A DNA stretch of 64,000 nt from Eucommia ulmoides (GCA_016647705.1 CM028333.1:4743616-4807615), one strand, 5' to 3'; counted from the stretch's first letter, positions 35,814 to 49,400 are shown. Notes: a model not told the origin generated them from the letters alone. Translations and numbers: made by a program.

Positions 35814-36730
35814 TTACATAAGTAGGCTCCGAATGATGGCTGCTTGAGCACTGTTGCTGTCTGTTGACTCCAGAAGATGAGATAAACGGTCGCTTAAATC
35901 ATCCACTTCTCTGTGTAAGTTTCTTATATAGTTGCATGTCTCCTGCAACACCTTCGAAGCCGACTCCTTTCGAAAAGGATAAAAAAATCAAATTAATTAG
36001 CAAAAAATATATATATATGATCTCGTAATTTCTAACACTTGAGTTGAAGACCTCAGAATGCAGATAGGTAGATAAGGGCACCACAGATTGTATATCTATA
36101 CCCTTGTGGGCAGGAAATGTACACCACACAACTTGGATAAATTATGTTTTTATGCATTAAAGTTTTCACCATGTGGCACATTGCTCCCACAGGTCATGTT
36201 AAACCGTTTGGATGCCACAATTGTCTTCAATAATTGAACTTGCATTGAAGACATTGTCACTAATTTTCGGCTTAAAAGTCATCCTCACTTTGGAATTTTG
36301 AAGACCAATTTTCATACATCAATCGAAGTTTCGCGCATTTCAGATAGTGGGACCTTTATTTTCATTTCAAGACGAGGACTAGTTCAAGAAGTAGAACTTG
36401 ACTTCTTCCCCCCTTTCTCTTTTTCCTCTCTCCTAACAAAATTAGATCCCCTAACAGCATGCAACATGGGAGCTACACGCATCAAGGGATAGGGTTGCGC
36501 GGTAGCTTAGGTTGTGCGGTAAAACTTTATGGATGAACATGTCGAATTTGCAAACGAATAGGGTGCAAAGTGTAATTTATATAAAATAAATGTAGGTATA
36601 CCTTGTCGGAGCGGCTATTGCGGATCTCAGGGATAAGTTGTTGCAACTTGGAAACAAGGTCGGCGATCTGATCGTCAGTAATCCTGGAAGCACCTGACTG
36701 CCTCGACCGTGACCTTCTCGCGGTAGACAT
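35814..36730 (-). CDS. PRE/ILI-type atypical bHLH protein
   Basis: Two exons, 36730-36602 and 35966-35814, GT-AG, phase 0, encode 93 residues, the usual size for PRE (paclobutrazol resistance)/KIDARI/ILI proteins. Residues 1-15 are Ser/Arg rich ([17 protein letters not shown]). The helix-loop-helix follows: [20 protein letters not shown], a NSRSDK loop ending exon 1, then [20 protein letters not shown] in exon 2 and a tail ending [11 protein letters not shown]. The basic DNA-contact residues are missing, as in all the family. Such proteins act as dimer partners that sequester inhibitory bHLH factors and promote cell elongation in gibberellin and brassinosteroid responses (family knowledge). 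The frame is intact and the intron position is the one typical of the family. The residue after the loop is Glu where many relatives have Val. Confidence 0.93.
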
Positions 36731-36765
36731 TGTCAGTCAAACTATATCAAGCGCGGAGAAGAAAG

Positions 36766-36781
36766 CTATATATATATATAT
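36766..36781 (-). promoter_or_regulatory. Candidate TATA element of the PRE-like gene
   Basis: A run of TA dinucleotides lies about 36-50 bp upstream of the start codon, which would leave a leader of only a few bases. The CT-rich stretch on the minus strand at about 36960-37030 looks like a longer plant leader, so transcription may start farther up and this run may be just a microsatellite. Confidence 0.25.
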
Positions 36782-37213
36782 AACAGATAAGAGATATATA
36801 TAGAGAGATGTAGAGAGAGTATGTCAGACTTTTTAGGTTATGTTGAAAAGTGAAGGTGGTGGAATGGGGGGTGGCTTAAAAGAAGAGAGGAAGGATCGAC
36901 AAGTTGTGGACAGACAGATAAGGGAGAGAAATGATCGATGTTGGAGGTGATGAGGGCAAGTGCATGGGAGAGAGAAGTGGGCTTTGCTTGTTGTTTTAAA
37001 GAGAGAGAGGGAAGAGGGAGGAGGGGGGAGGGAGGGTTGAGTTTCTCGGCCAAGTATGCGGGGCCTCCTTTGTGTCAGTCGTAGCACGCAAGCCCATGTT
37101 ATCTTTGTTATCTCTTTGTCTCTTAACCATTAAATGCTAATGTTTATTATGCATAGGAAAATAGTTTTTACATTTTATTTTTAGTTTTATTAAAAAATAA
37201 ATAAAAACTCTTA

Positions 37214-37627
37214 GGCTGCGTTGGGTTGGACAGACGAAAAAAAAAAAAATGAAATGAAAAATAAATATAAAAAAAACCTTTCTTTGGTTGGATGAAAATT
37301 AGAAGAGAGAAGAAAATAGGATAGAAAAAATACCATTTTCGAGACAATTTTTTTTCGTCACAAATATGGGAGAATAATGGAAGGAAATGATGGAAAATGA
37401 ATAAAACTACAATTATACTCTTGATAATACAATTTTTAATTTATTTTTATAATATATGAGGACAAAATAATAAATTACATTAAAATAAATTATTTTCTCT
37501 CATTTCATTTTTTTTTCTTAACTAAACAACACTAAGGAAAAAGAAATTTCTTTCACAGTGGATAAAAATATTATCCTCTCATTTTCTTTTTCTTTTTCTT
37601 TTTCTATACTTCCAACTAAAGATACCC
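37214..37627. mobile_element. Tourist-like MITE (TTA duplication)
   Basis: It is flanked by TTA at 37211-37213 and 37628-37630. The ends are GGCTGCGTTGGGTTGG and, inverted, GGGTATCTTTAGTTGG. Three-base TWA duplications and GG-start ends fit PIF/Harbinger Tourist elements. The interior is A/T-rich without coding sequence. Confidence 0.6.
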
Positions 37628-37735
37628 TTACTATTTCCACTTAAAAATTCATGAAAAAATAGACATTTTAGTAGTATTAAATTAATTTATGATAAATTTA
37701 TATAATAAATTAAAAAAATAAAATGTCTTTTGGTT

Positions 37736-39370
37736 AGAATTGATTTGAAGGAAATGCATGAATGATATTGGATTATAAAAAATTTTAAGAGAAAAACAAC
37801 TACCGCTCAAAAATTTCACACCCCCGATGCTAAGGTGGTTATATTGAATTATATTTTGTACTAGTTAAGTTTTAGTTTTTATTTAATTGATTAATTTTTT
37901 TTATTATTTATCATCTTTTTATAATAATAAATTAGAAAATAAAAATAGTATCTTTAGGTGCATAGAATCCCTAATTTATATAATAAATTAGAACCCAAGT
38001 GTTCCGCTGGAGTGCGTCCTTAAGGTCGCCCGGAAAAGTGATTAGTCGAGGCGCATGTAAGCTGTTCTAGACACATTTTATCTTTTTCAATATCTTTTCG
38101 TTAAGAGTTAGAATTTATTTGAGAGAATTGGATAGATGAGATTGGATTAAGAAAATTTTGGGAAAAAAAATTTGCCCAAAAAATTCACACCTCCATTTCT
38201 AAAACAGTTGAGTCAAATTATATTTTATATATTTTAAATTTTATGTGTATTTTATTAGTACAAATTCAAAAATTAATAGTGTCTTTATTCACGGATAAAT
38301 TTGACAAGTCAACACAAATTCAATTTCAAGATGTAAAATTATTATTTTTAAATATAAAACCACTTTTCAAGACTTTTTTCCTTTTTCTTTTTTGAAAATA
38401 TTTAGTTGACCATACTAATATGAAAGAAGAAGTAGAAAAAACTGACCCATAGTTTTTTGATATTAGCGAAATTAAACATGGAGTCTTGCGTTTGACCGGC
38501 CTTATTCCACGGCTATAATAATAATTATTAAATTAGTAATTAATTAATTATCTTTAATCTTCACACAACTTAACAAAAAAACATATTGTCATGATTTTAA
38601 GTACCATGTCTTATTTCTTCTCATATCAATCACTTTCTCTCCTTCATTACTCTCTCGATTTCCCACCTCTAATTTTGGGATTATTCATTTTTTTACATTT
38701 TTCTACCTTAAAGTTTTGATTGTGACATTTTGCCCCCTTAAGAGTTTTAATTTTCTTCTTAATTGTCCAAATTACAACTTTTATATGAAATGGTTCAAGA
38801 ATTGGCCGATCAAACTAATTCTTTGCCGTCGAGAGTTTAATTCTTAATAATCTATAATGTAAAAACATTTTAACTATTCAAATTTAAGTTTAACAGATGA
38901 ATAGTTGAAATTGAATTTATGCAATCTCTTGAGGTAACCCACTTAATGACTTAAATAAAAAGATGAAATATTTAAGAGAAAAAATCCCATTAAAAAATTT
39001 CACACTTTCACTCCCAAAGCAATTGAATTTAATTATACCTTGTAGCCTTCAAGTTTCATATATATACTTTATTAGCTAATTTTTTTTATAATTTACTATT
39101 TTTTACACTTAAAAATTTAAAAATCGGAGAAAATCCCTTGTCTATTAAGAATAAGGATTGATTTGAGATAAGTAGATGAATGGGATTGAATTATAAAATT
39201 TTTCTAGGAGAAGTTTTCCGTCCAAAAATTTTGCAATCCCACTTCTAAAACAGTTAAATTTAATTATTTTTTGTATGTTGTAACTTTATATTTGTATTTA
39301 ATTATTCAATTTTTTATTATTATTATTATTATTTATTATCTTTTCACACTTAGTAGAAAGTAATAAGAGT
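37736..39370. repeat. Cluster of four diverged copies of a 200-250-bp repeat
   Basis: Copies start at about 37736, 38107, 38930 and 39152. Each has the same word order: a 'gaattg-ttggattataaaa' start, then 'aaaaatttcacac-ccc', 'aa-cagttgaatt-aattat', 'ttatttaatt-ttttattattta', and where complete 'ttttacac-taaaa'. A fifth related tail occurs at about 18890-18975. Copies are strongly diverged, so the family is old; no coding capacity or definite ends are seen. Confidence 0.6.
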
Positions 39371-41691
39371 TATTTGGTGGGGTAAAAATGTAATTTTTTT
39401 GTCTTGTAGTTGAGAATGTACTATTTGAGTATTTTCTTGAGGTTTCTTTACACGGGGCCGCACGTGACGGGGATTTGCATCTATGCTGCATCTTTTCCCG
39501 GCGAGATTCCTGGTAGAGGTCCGTCACTGTGGGTGTCTTGAAAGTTCGGTGCTGCTTCGGATATATCGGTGATTTAATTACAGTTTCAACCCCCAAAGTC
39601 TGAAAAAATTCATTTTGGCTCCAAACTTAACGATCAATCAAAAATAGATGGATCTATTTATCAATTAAACAAAATGGTGATAAATATCTTGGACCAATGA
39701 GTAAAATATTAAGATTTACGTGTAGACCAGGGATAAGCAAGTCAAAGGTATGGAAGCAAGGAGAAACGTGACTCTTACCTGTAGTATGGTAGCTATCTTT
39801 TGAATTCCTAGTCGTTCCTATTATATATTTGGATTTTTTTGGCTAATACGCATTTTTGCCAAGTATATTAAAATGGGCCACAAGAAACAAAATTCATACT
39901 AACTAAAACCCATTGATTTATTTAAATTTAAAAAAAAATAAAAAATCATGAAATAACTTTCACAAAATACATATTTTTTCACTACATCAACAATGATATA
40001 ATAAATGAAGGATGTAAATGTTATTATCTAATAACAATGTTAATAACAATATAATGAATAAAAAAAATGCAAATGTTGTTGTACAACATCATTGTTAATA
40101 GCAAAATAATGAATGAGGGATGTAAATATTACTGTACGACAAACAATTATCATATGCCAATTGAGTTTTTCTCTAAATTTAAATGACTACATGGATATAA
40201 GAATGAATTAATAATGGGTCTTAGGGTCCATTATAAAATACCCTATATATTACTAAGTGACTAGATTGTCATATCGCTACTGATCCTCTAGCAATAGATG
40301 CAGACGCTCCATTTCTGCATTTCATCTTCTGGCTTCTCCTATAGGGGCAAAAAAGCACAACTTAAACGTAAAGCACAAACCCTTTATTTTAATGAGAAGA
40401 GAAAGCACAACTAAAACATTATGCGCTCTAAGGGGCTAAAAGCACATATGTTATCACAAAATGGTGATAAATATTTTGGACCAATTAGTAAAATATTAAA
40501 ATTTACATGAAACGTCGGCTATTTAATAAAAAATTAAATATCGCACTATTTAAACTGGCTTTTCATGTCGGTTACTTGAAATTATTATTATTAAAAAATA
40601 GAAATTAATTATTATTTTATATAAACAACTCTTTAAAAAAAATTGTGAATTCAGTAGGTCCACTTTGCCTCTTCTTCATGTACTGATGATCCAATCAATA
40701 GTAGAGTTTGCAAGTTGATCAAGTTGTTTAAGGTACACAAATTGTTGTTTGTTTTTACTGACTTGAAAAATATGATACAATGCATGTATTATATATATAT
40801 ATATATATATTTTAATGTTTTAGTTTATTTTGAGGTCTGCGACGACCCATTTATTTCTCTTCGAGTTGCAAAGAACCATGTTACACGTAATCAATCTGTG
40901 GTAAACTCAAATTACAGTACCTCTACTATATGTACAACTATTATTTTTCTTTTAACAAATTGTATAACAGTTTACGCATAATGATTATTTTTTTTAACAA
41001 ATTACAAAATTGATTATTACCAATCAATATAATAAAATATGAAAGGGTATAAATACAACTTATAATCTCAAAAAATATTTTTTTATTTGAATATTAAAAT
41101 TGATTTTTTAATTTTATAGCCTAAATATTAATTTTTTTTTTTGAAATTAATATTATTGTTTTAGTGCGTGCTTTCAGACACGAATTATATACTAATTTAT
41201 TCTATAAATCAAGACATACTTCATATTTGAGATATTATGATTGAAGACATTTTCAACTGAATTTTGTGAAAAAACTAAATAGTAAACTCTTAACGAAATT
41301 TGTTTTCAGAATTAATATATTCGAACTAACTATAAGATATTCAAGACAAATATACAACAAAAACCACCACCATCACTAAGTCTTTGTCCCAGATCGGTTG
41401 TATGAATCCGTTTATGCCATATTTAACACTAATATACAGAACTAAAATTATTGTCTTCAACCACAAGGTGTATATATATAATTCTTGACATTTTATTTTT
41501 GAAAAATAAAAGTGTTTCAATTGGTAGAAATATGACACTTGAAACCATCCTTTCAAGAAAGGGATGGGTCACAATGTACTACATTTAGGCTAAGGCAAGT
41601 TGAGGAGCTAGCTAGTATGCCTTTGCCAGGCCATCTTCCTTGAAAATCTTCCCATGTATAGTATTGCCCAAAAGAAAACAATATACATACA

Positions 41692-41692
<1 letters not shown>
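39371..41692. other. Intergenic, no gene recognised
   Basis: A GC-richer island at about 39450-39560 stands out in the AT-rich background but no domain could be read in it. An (AT)n run lies near 40792-40811. The open frame at 40715-40981 has no recognisable domain. Otherwise AT-rich and featureless. Confidence 0.4.

Positions 41693-41758
<66 letters not shown>
41693..41758. repeat. Compound microsatellite (AC)n(AT)n(AG)n
   Basis: About 17 AC units, about 7 AT units and about 9 AG units follow each other without interruption. Likely length-polymorphic. Confidence 0.95.
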
Positions 41759-42689
41759 TCTTTTTAATGTCCAAATATGCTTAGGATTTGATTTTAGGAA
41801 GATCCCGTGATGAAGGCATGATGTATAATATCATATGCTTGAATTATGGATTCAAATCAAGATGGAAGATCACATGAGATTGGGTTAATTGACAGCCATG
41901 CCCCATTTTCTTCTTTTGTATGGGGAAACCCTGATTCATAAAAACACTAATAATTGAGAGAGAGACAAACCCTAATTAAATTGATTGATCCTTTAACACC
42001 TAGAAAAAAAAATTGATCCTTGGGATACAATTGATTTGGATTATTTTTTTCGTTCTTATTTTTTCCTCAAACCATTCTTTTCTATGTTCGTGAATATGCT
42101 TTGTTTATAATCAGTTAAAATTTGTATTAAGGCAGGTTTAGAGAGCTTCACCAAAAATTAAAGTTAAAAATAGCTTTCTACGAACATTATAATGGAGACC
42201 ATTGTATAATCTTTCAACCATAATTAGAATCACAATTCGAGTTCTAAGACGGGGCTAGTTGTGCATAAAATTAGACTCTTTGAGCTTTCCAACGAGTAAT
42301 CATAAAGCTAAAACAAAATTCGAACGACAAAGAGGTGCACATGGAAGTTGTTGAGTGTTTTGGCGGGAAGGAGAATGGGAGGAAATGAGGAGGCTGAAAT
42401 TGTCATAAAATCTCTTAAAACAATCAAGTGCTTGGTAGGCGACCGTTTTTCATTCAAAATTAATGAGAATAACGACTTGGACTAAAATGAAATGATTAAA
42501 AAACTTTAAAGTGTCATATGGTCAAATTGAAACCATGAGGACCAAAGTGATATTTTACTCAAAACTTGAGGGGTACAAAGTGCCAAAACCCCATATTAAA
42601 TTTGAGATCAACAGTCCAGCTTTTTCAGTAGAGGATAGATTCAGTTGAGATTTGTGATTGTGACCAATCAAATGGACTATACACATAAG
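41759..42689. other. Intergenic, no gene seen
   Basis: No domain-bearing frame. A patch at about 42470-42600 has the word order of the dispersed 'aagtgccaaaacccc' plant repeats, without definable ends. Confidence 0.35.
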
Positions 42690-42835
42690 TGTTTAGTTTA
42701 TCCCACCTCGGATGTGGAAGGAGCTGGTGATCAGGTTATAAATGTGAGTGAAAGTCTCACCTCATGAACTAACTTTTTGGATTGAGAGAGATCCAAGACC
42801 ACCTTACATACAGAACCCAATCCCGATGGACTAGA
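42690..42835. mobile_element. Decayed solo LTR of a TRIM-like element
   Basis: The words TTTATCCCACCTCGGATGTG, GATCAGGTTATAA, GTCTCACCTCATGAACTA and GAGAGAGATCCAAGACCA follow the order of the copy at 45926-46040 (TTTATCCCACATCGGGCGTG, GTCAGATTATAA, GTCTCACCTCATGAGCTA, GAGAGAGGCCCAAGACAA). This is the 'cccacatcgg' class of short plant LTRs. No internal region is seen. Confidence 0.5.
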
Positions 42836-42908
42836 CCGGACCCTCTCCCAAAACAACCCATGTACCATAAGAAACATCCCAAGGATTCAGACATGGTCAA
42901 TCTCATCC

Positions 42909-42938
42909 TAGAGAGAGAGAGAGAGAGAGAGAGAGAGT
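42909..42938. repeat. (GA)n microsatellite
   Basis: About 14 uninterrupted GA units. Confidence 0.95.
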
Positions 42939-43350
42939 GTTTGGCATATGCTTCAAAAAGCCATGTGGTGAGGGGATGGGGGGTGTACCCTAACTGTGGG
43001 GGAGCAGGGGACATCAGGAGTGTATGTTGTTTTTCTAATGTTTTATTCACATCCCCCTACATATGACTGCAACAGGCAACAGCCCCCAAATCCAATAAAA
43101 TTGATGGAGAGAGAAAAAAACTGACCTTTGAACTGGAAAGTCTCATCACATGCTAAAATGGTCCCTGAAGGCCTTGTTTGGTCGCCTGCATAGTAGTTTA
43201 AAAAAAGGGAAACAAGACAAAGCACGCATAATATGCGTTCGTTCAATAACAACCCTAAGAAACTGAAATTTTTAACACATGGTTGGTGCCAAACAAGTAC
43301 TTGGCCAAATCATGACCTTTTTTCGAATTCACAACTTACAGAAATCAATG

Positions 43351-43436
43351 TAAGGGTCGGACCTAAGTGCTACGACCCTTCCCTAGACCCCGCACATAGC
43401 GGGGGCTTTGTAGCACGGGACTGCCCTTTTTATTTT
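43351..43436 (+). mobile_element. 5'-truncated SINE with perfect 18-bp target duplication
   Basis: An 86-bp body with GGGTCGGACCTAAGTGCTAC, a GACCCCGCACATAGCGGGGG stem, GTAGCACGGGACTGCCCTTT and a T-rich end is flanked by AACTTACAGAAATCAATG at 43333-43350 and 43437-43454. The tail matches Au-like plant SINEs and the minus-strand copy at 19822-19915. The body is too short to include a tRNA-type head. It lies just downstream of the CYP23 stop codon, probably in its 3' UTR, in antisense orientation. Confidence 0.75.
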
Positions 43437-43487
43437 AACTTACAGAAATCAATGGGTTCTTCTTGGCCTTGCTTTCACTCTCGTTCT

Positions 43488-46400
43488 TCATGGAAAGCAT
43501 TTCATTCTCTGGGAAACAAACGGATTAGAATCCATATATCCAAAGGTAAATCCTTTTGCAGTTGGGTAGTGTTTGGTTCTTGGAATTGGAGTTTTGGAAT
43601 TCGAATTATTTCCAATTCCATGGGTTTAATTTCGTACTACTGAAACGCTACCTTATTTGGAAATTGAAAAATATATAATACCTGTCTTTCGATTTCAACA
43701 GCAGATGCAGCGAGCCGCCTTCTCAAAGTTGACATCTCCAGTTCACAATTCTCAGATGCAGTATCTAGAAACAAAAGCAACACGTGAAATATTTAGTTAT
43801 ATGTAATTAAAGGGTTGTTAGGAGGTTTCAAGTGGAGTAACTTCTTTGCCTTATATAGTGGTTTGGATGGATGATTTGAATACGAGAGAATGAGAGACGA
43901 ATTCCCGTAGCCTTGATTCTGATACCATGTTAGGAGATTTTAACTTAAAACCAGAGAGTGTCAAGTGAAGTAACTCCTTTAGATTATATAGTGGTGTGGG
44001 AACTCTCGCCGATGTGATACAGGAATCTAACAAGGTAAACTTTGCTTTTCTAAGATCAAAGTTCACGAATAAGCAGAAAAAACAGCAGATAGAAACTCTA
44101 GGCAATGCTAATTGCCCTGCAATGAAACTTCGATTCAAAAATTTCTCTCCAAACATATAAAAAATGTTGAAAAAAATTATTATTTCGTATTTTGCCCACT
44201 TTTCATGTCTAAATCCACATGTGAACCAACAGCAAAGAGCAGACTTGAATCATTGAATTCTCATTAAAATCATGAGAAAAGATGATGCAGGAATCCAAAA
44301 AGTACCACAAAAATCATTTAAATCCCTGTACACAGATATCAAACTACGGAAGGAAGACTGAAACATCAAAATTATTGAAATAAATTAGGTGGCGTTTGGT
44401 AACCATTTTTGTTCCCATTCCAGCAGTGGGATGAGAATGAGATGGGATGAGAATTCTGTTTCCTTCTCGAGAGTAAAATCGCGTTTGGTAACGATAATTT
44501 TTTTTTTGTTTTGGGAACAGAATCGCGTTTGATAACGATTTTATTCTAAAATAAAAAATAAAAAAAATTTGTTTTGAGAACATTTTTTTTTTTGTTTTGG
44601 CCAGACGGTGGCAACGGCGGTGGCCGACGATGCCGGAGGTGACCGGCGATGGTTGCCGGAGATGGTTGCCAGCGGCGACGGGCGGCGGATGAATAGTGGC
44701 GGTAATTTTTGAGAATGGGATGGGAATAATGAGAAACAATTTTTTTTTGTTTCTCATTTCTTAAGAAAAAAATGGGCACAATTCTCAAATGGGAATAGAA
44801 TGGGAACGGAAACAAAAATTACCAAACGCTATTCTTAAACAGAAATCCCAAAAATCTAGGAATGGGATGAAAATTTCTGGGATGGAAACGGTTACCAAAT
44901 GGGGCCTTAACGTCTGACTAGAGTGGTGCCAAGTCTGGGTTGTGAATAGTTTAATTTAATTTAAAAAATAAATAAACAAATTGTTGAATTCCACATCGCT
45001 TGTGCTACCTGATCATGAGCTATATATTAAGACTAGGACAATCTTTCTCTTTCAAGGCGTCTTTTGAGAGTGAGTTAGGCCCATCGAGTTACTACATGGT
45101 ATCAAAGTCAAGATTTTTGTCTGATGTTGGGTATGTTGAATTCACATCAATGTTAGGCCCCTCTATTTGCAGTGATTTGTTAAAATTCACCCTATACATG
45201 AGGGGGCATGCTAAATCCCACATTGATATTAGGCCCCCGATATCCGTCCACAGTAGGTTGGCGAAGTCCACCCTGCGCGTGAGGGGGCAATTTGAATCCC
45301 TCATCACTTGTGTTACCTGATATTGAGCTATATATAAAGCTTAGGGCTTCTCATCTTACAAAGCATCTTTTGAGAGTGAGTTAGGCCCTTTGGGTTCCTA
45401 CATGGTATCAAAGCCAAGACAAAACCTTTTGTCTGATGTTGGGCTTTGGGTTTCTACATGGTATCAAAGATAGGCCTATTGCTTGATGTTGGGCAAGTTG
45501 AATCCCATATCAATGTTGGGTCCCACGATATCTGTTCGCAATAGTTTGTTAAAGTTCACCATGCGTGTGAGGGGGCGTGTTAAATCTCACATTGATATTA
45601 GGCCCTTGATATTCATTCGCAGTAGTTTGGCAAAATCCATCTCGCGCATGAGAGGGCGTATTGAATCCCACATCTTTTGTTCTACCTAATCCTGAGCAAT
45701 ACATAAAGTCTAGGACAATCCTACTATTTCAAAGCGTCTTTTGAGAGTGAGTGAGACCCATTATATTTTCTACAAATTTTAGTCATCTTAGTTGATAAAT
45801 TCATTTACATGTGGGGAGATCAATTAGACGGAACAATTGGAAAATCATTATTGAATACACTCAGATGCTTAGCTATTGGCTACACACAAAACAAGTCTGC
45901 AACCATTCAATCTAATAGCATGTCAATCTGTTGGGTTTATCCCACATCGGGCGTGAAATTGTCTAGTGGTCAGATTATAAGTCTCACCTCATGAGCTAGA
46001 TATTGAGGCTGAGAGAGGCCCAAGACAAGCCTACACAATCATAGTGCTGAACAAATAGCAAAATATAATAGAGAAGATACAATCAGCAGCTCATGGGTGA
46101 AGTGCTATTTTCAACTCTAGCTGTAAGAAAATTGTAAGGTTCAACTTTCAAAACATTAAACGTTTCGAAAAATGATCCCCCCCACCCACCACCCCCCCCC
46201 CCCCCCCCCCAAAAAAAAGGGATATATATGGCTATAGACAGAATTCTCACCATAATAGTATGATGACAGGATGGTGATGCGTTCTGTTGGCTGAAAGTAT
46301 AAAAAAGATAAAATCAGAAAAGCCTCCAGGTAAATTAGAGCAACAAAAAGAGGCACTAAGGCATCAAGAACTATCTGTTCTAGATGCAATCACCATATCC

Positions 46401-49400
46401 TTACTAGAAAACAATGGTAATGGAATCATGATTGAAGTCAAGTCCTTGATTTTGGCTCATATATCACAAAACTAACGGTTACTCTACCAAATTACCAACA
46501 AAGGAACATTTTACATGTCCAGTATAACATGTTCATCAGTTAAATCCCTGTCAAATTGCCAGAGAAAAGACAAAGTATATACTTCTGCATGACGAAGATC
46601 GCCTGTGTATAATAGTGCTACAAAGATTTAAAGCCATAAATTATAAATATCAAGCATTGACAATAGTATTAGAGTTATTATTATTATTTAGTATTAAGGG
46701 TAGAATAGCCTTTTATTCGTTTTCTAGATCTTTCCATTGCATGCTTATATAAGCTCTCTTTTCTAGGTATTCTATCGGATTCTTGTATTCATTCTTTCAG
46801 AGATAATAAACCCTAGCCTTCGTTTCTCTTTTCTCTCTAGACTATTCTTATTCATTGATCTTAACAAATAGCACAACTTCAGAGACCAACAACATTTATG
46901 TGAGATTACTCTCATCCTCATTATTTCTCTAGTTGTAACATTTAGGACTCCCTAAGGCTATGTTTGGTTGATAGAATGGAACAAGAAAAAGAAAAGAGAA
47001 ATGGAAAGAAAAAAAAAATGTCCTTTGTGGAAGAAAAATCATTTTCCTTAGGGTTGTTTGGTTGGAAGGATATAAAAGGAGGAAAATATAATATTTAATG
47101 TTTAGTAAGGAAATAAAAATAAAAAGAAAAAAATTACACACTTATTTAATTTACTATTTTACCGTTATATATATAACAAAACAAAATAAAAAATCTACCA
47201 TCAATATTTCAAATCATATAAAAATGAACAATTCACTAACTAATAAGAAAATAATTAATTGAAATAGGATTATATTTATAGTAATCATCATTCAAGTTGA
47301 ATACTATATATGTAAATTACTAACAAATAAAATTTAAAAAAAAAAAAAGTATCCAAAAATCGTATAAATGAATGAGTAGATAAGATATAAAAGGATAAGA
47401 GCATAATTGTAATTTTGATACTTCTTTTTTCAATTTTCAACCGTTTTCCCTCCATTTTCATCCCAAATTTGAGAGGGGAAAAGGTAGAAGAACTTTCTTT
47501 TTTTACTCCCTATTTTCTTTTCCATCCCATTTTCCTCCCTTACCAAACAAGATTTTTTTCATTTTCCACCTTTTTTTTTTGTGTATTTTCCCATCCACCC
47601 TTTTTTCCACCCAACCAAACATACCCTAACTGAACCTAGACCTAATAATAATGAAAGACGGAGTGACATTAAGCATGATAAACTTACCATTACAAATATC
47701 CCTTCCTGGTGAGTAGGGAGTTGCTCAAGCTTTGTGAGTGTCTCATCTCCTTCTGTGACTTTGCCAAATATTGCATACTAAAGGAAATTCATACAGGGGA
47801 AATCAACATAGACCATATCACATGCGATCATAACGAATTTCTCACCGGAATGATTAAATTTTTTAAAGCAGCATATACCTGGCCATCGAGGTGAGGAGCA
47901 TTCCCGAGTAGAATTGAAAATGAGGATGCACCACTGTCAGGATCAGTATACCTTAACAAAAGCAAAGTAGATCGAAAATGATTGCGCTCATAAATACTCT
48001 GGATCAGATTGGTATTCATATGTTGATTTGATAAAATTTCTCTTTGTTTCAAAAAAACCAACTGAAAAAAATCATTCCCATATCAATGCTAAAATTTGTC
48101 GGCAATAAATGAAGATGTGGTGGTTTATGTTCTCTTAGTAACGACATCGGTAAATAGTTGATATGGTGGGAGTTTATATTATGCTTCTTATCTTTGATTG
48201 GATTTTAGGCAATACTCCTTGGATTATATAGTCTTGACAATTGGCCAAACTAGGAAGAATATCACCCCTAATAAATAGGCTAATAAACGGAATAAAAGAA
48301 ACAATACATGACCTAAAATAGTAAAAGATAAAAAATAAACTGAACTAATTATTTCATCAGATGGCATCTCGACCAAAAATGATATACATATATATACATT
48401 TTGAATCAATTATTAGTCTTTAAAATATGGATAATGCGCATTAGAATTTCTTATAAGACAATCTCAAGACATAGATCAACCTCTAAAAAAATTAAACTTC
48501 TTATTCGTGTTTTACATTAAAAAATTAATATATTGGCACATTTAAAAATACACAAGCATTATTATAAATGAATGCAATTATTTTTGTTTTCTAGCCACAA
48601 CCGTATTTTAGAAACTCCAAATTTGCAGAATGCATGAATCCACACCTCTAACCCTGGTGTCCTCAATCTATATCAGTGCTTGTTAGAGCCTAAGACATGA
48701 GAATAAGAGAATCAACCTAAAAAATCCGTACAGGATTTCATAATATTCTCAAGACTTTATGTTAGATTGCCAGCTACAGGCAGTGTAAAGCTTTCCAGAT
48801 TTTTGTTTCATTTGATCTCCTTGAGCTTGACTCGTGACATACTACACCGAAAATGAAACTGACTGTGGCAAGCGTACCTGCTTCTAGACAGTAACTATAT
48901 TGTATAGAGACCAAATAGAGTAATCTGAATCAAGCACACAAGTCATATTCTGGTATCAGGGAGAACATTTAGCACAAGAGCCATCAGACAAGTACTTAAT
49001 AAAACTTCATCAAGTAAAAGACCTAAGTTTGACAGATTTATGATGCTTCGCCTAGTTTGTAACTCAAACATGCAATACAGGCTACACCATTCACTAAAAT
49101 GAAGTCCTTAGTTAAGTGAACATGGTGGAAACGAAATAACAAGCAGCACCACATAAAGCAACAAAGAAACACAAGCTAACAAATTTATAGAGAATGTTAA
49201 AGTAATAGAATATGATATGAAAAGAACGAGAAGGCTTAACAATTGTGTTAACCTCTCCCACTATTTATAATAAGAATTAGGCAACCATATAGGAAACTCT
49301 AAGTAATAGAAAAGATATAAATACCTTTTAACACTTCCCCTCAAGCCGGAGTATATATATTATATGCTCCTAACTTGTTACAAATGTATTTTATCTTTGA

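Noticed and set aside
39450-39560. Exon of an unknown gene in a GC-richer island
   Set aside because: No domain, no supported splice pair and no neighbouring exon could be found.
41760-42000. Possible microRNA precursor near the compound microsatellite
   Set aside because: No sequence matched a plant microRNA I could recognise and no convincing long stem was found by eye.
44980-45770. Cassandra-type TRIM carrying a 5S rRNA promoter in its LTR
   Set aside because: The short LTRs do not show recognisable 5S box A or box C sequences, so only the general TRIM label is given.
46954-47629. LTR element because of purine-rich and pyrimidine-rich ends
   Set aside because: Inverted rather than direct ends, a 3-bp TAA duplication and no primer site make it a Tourist-like MITE.
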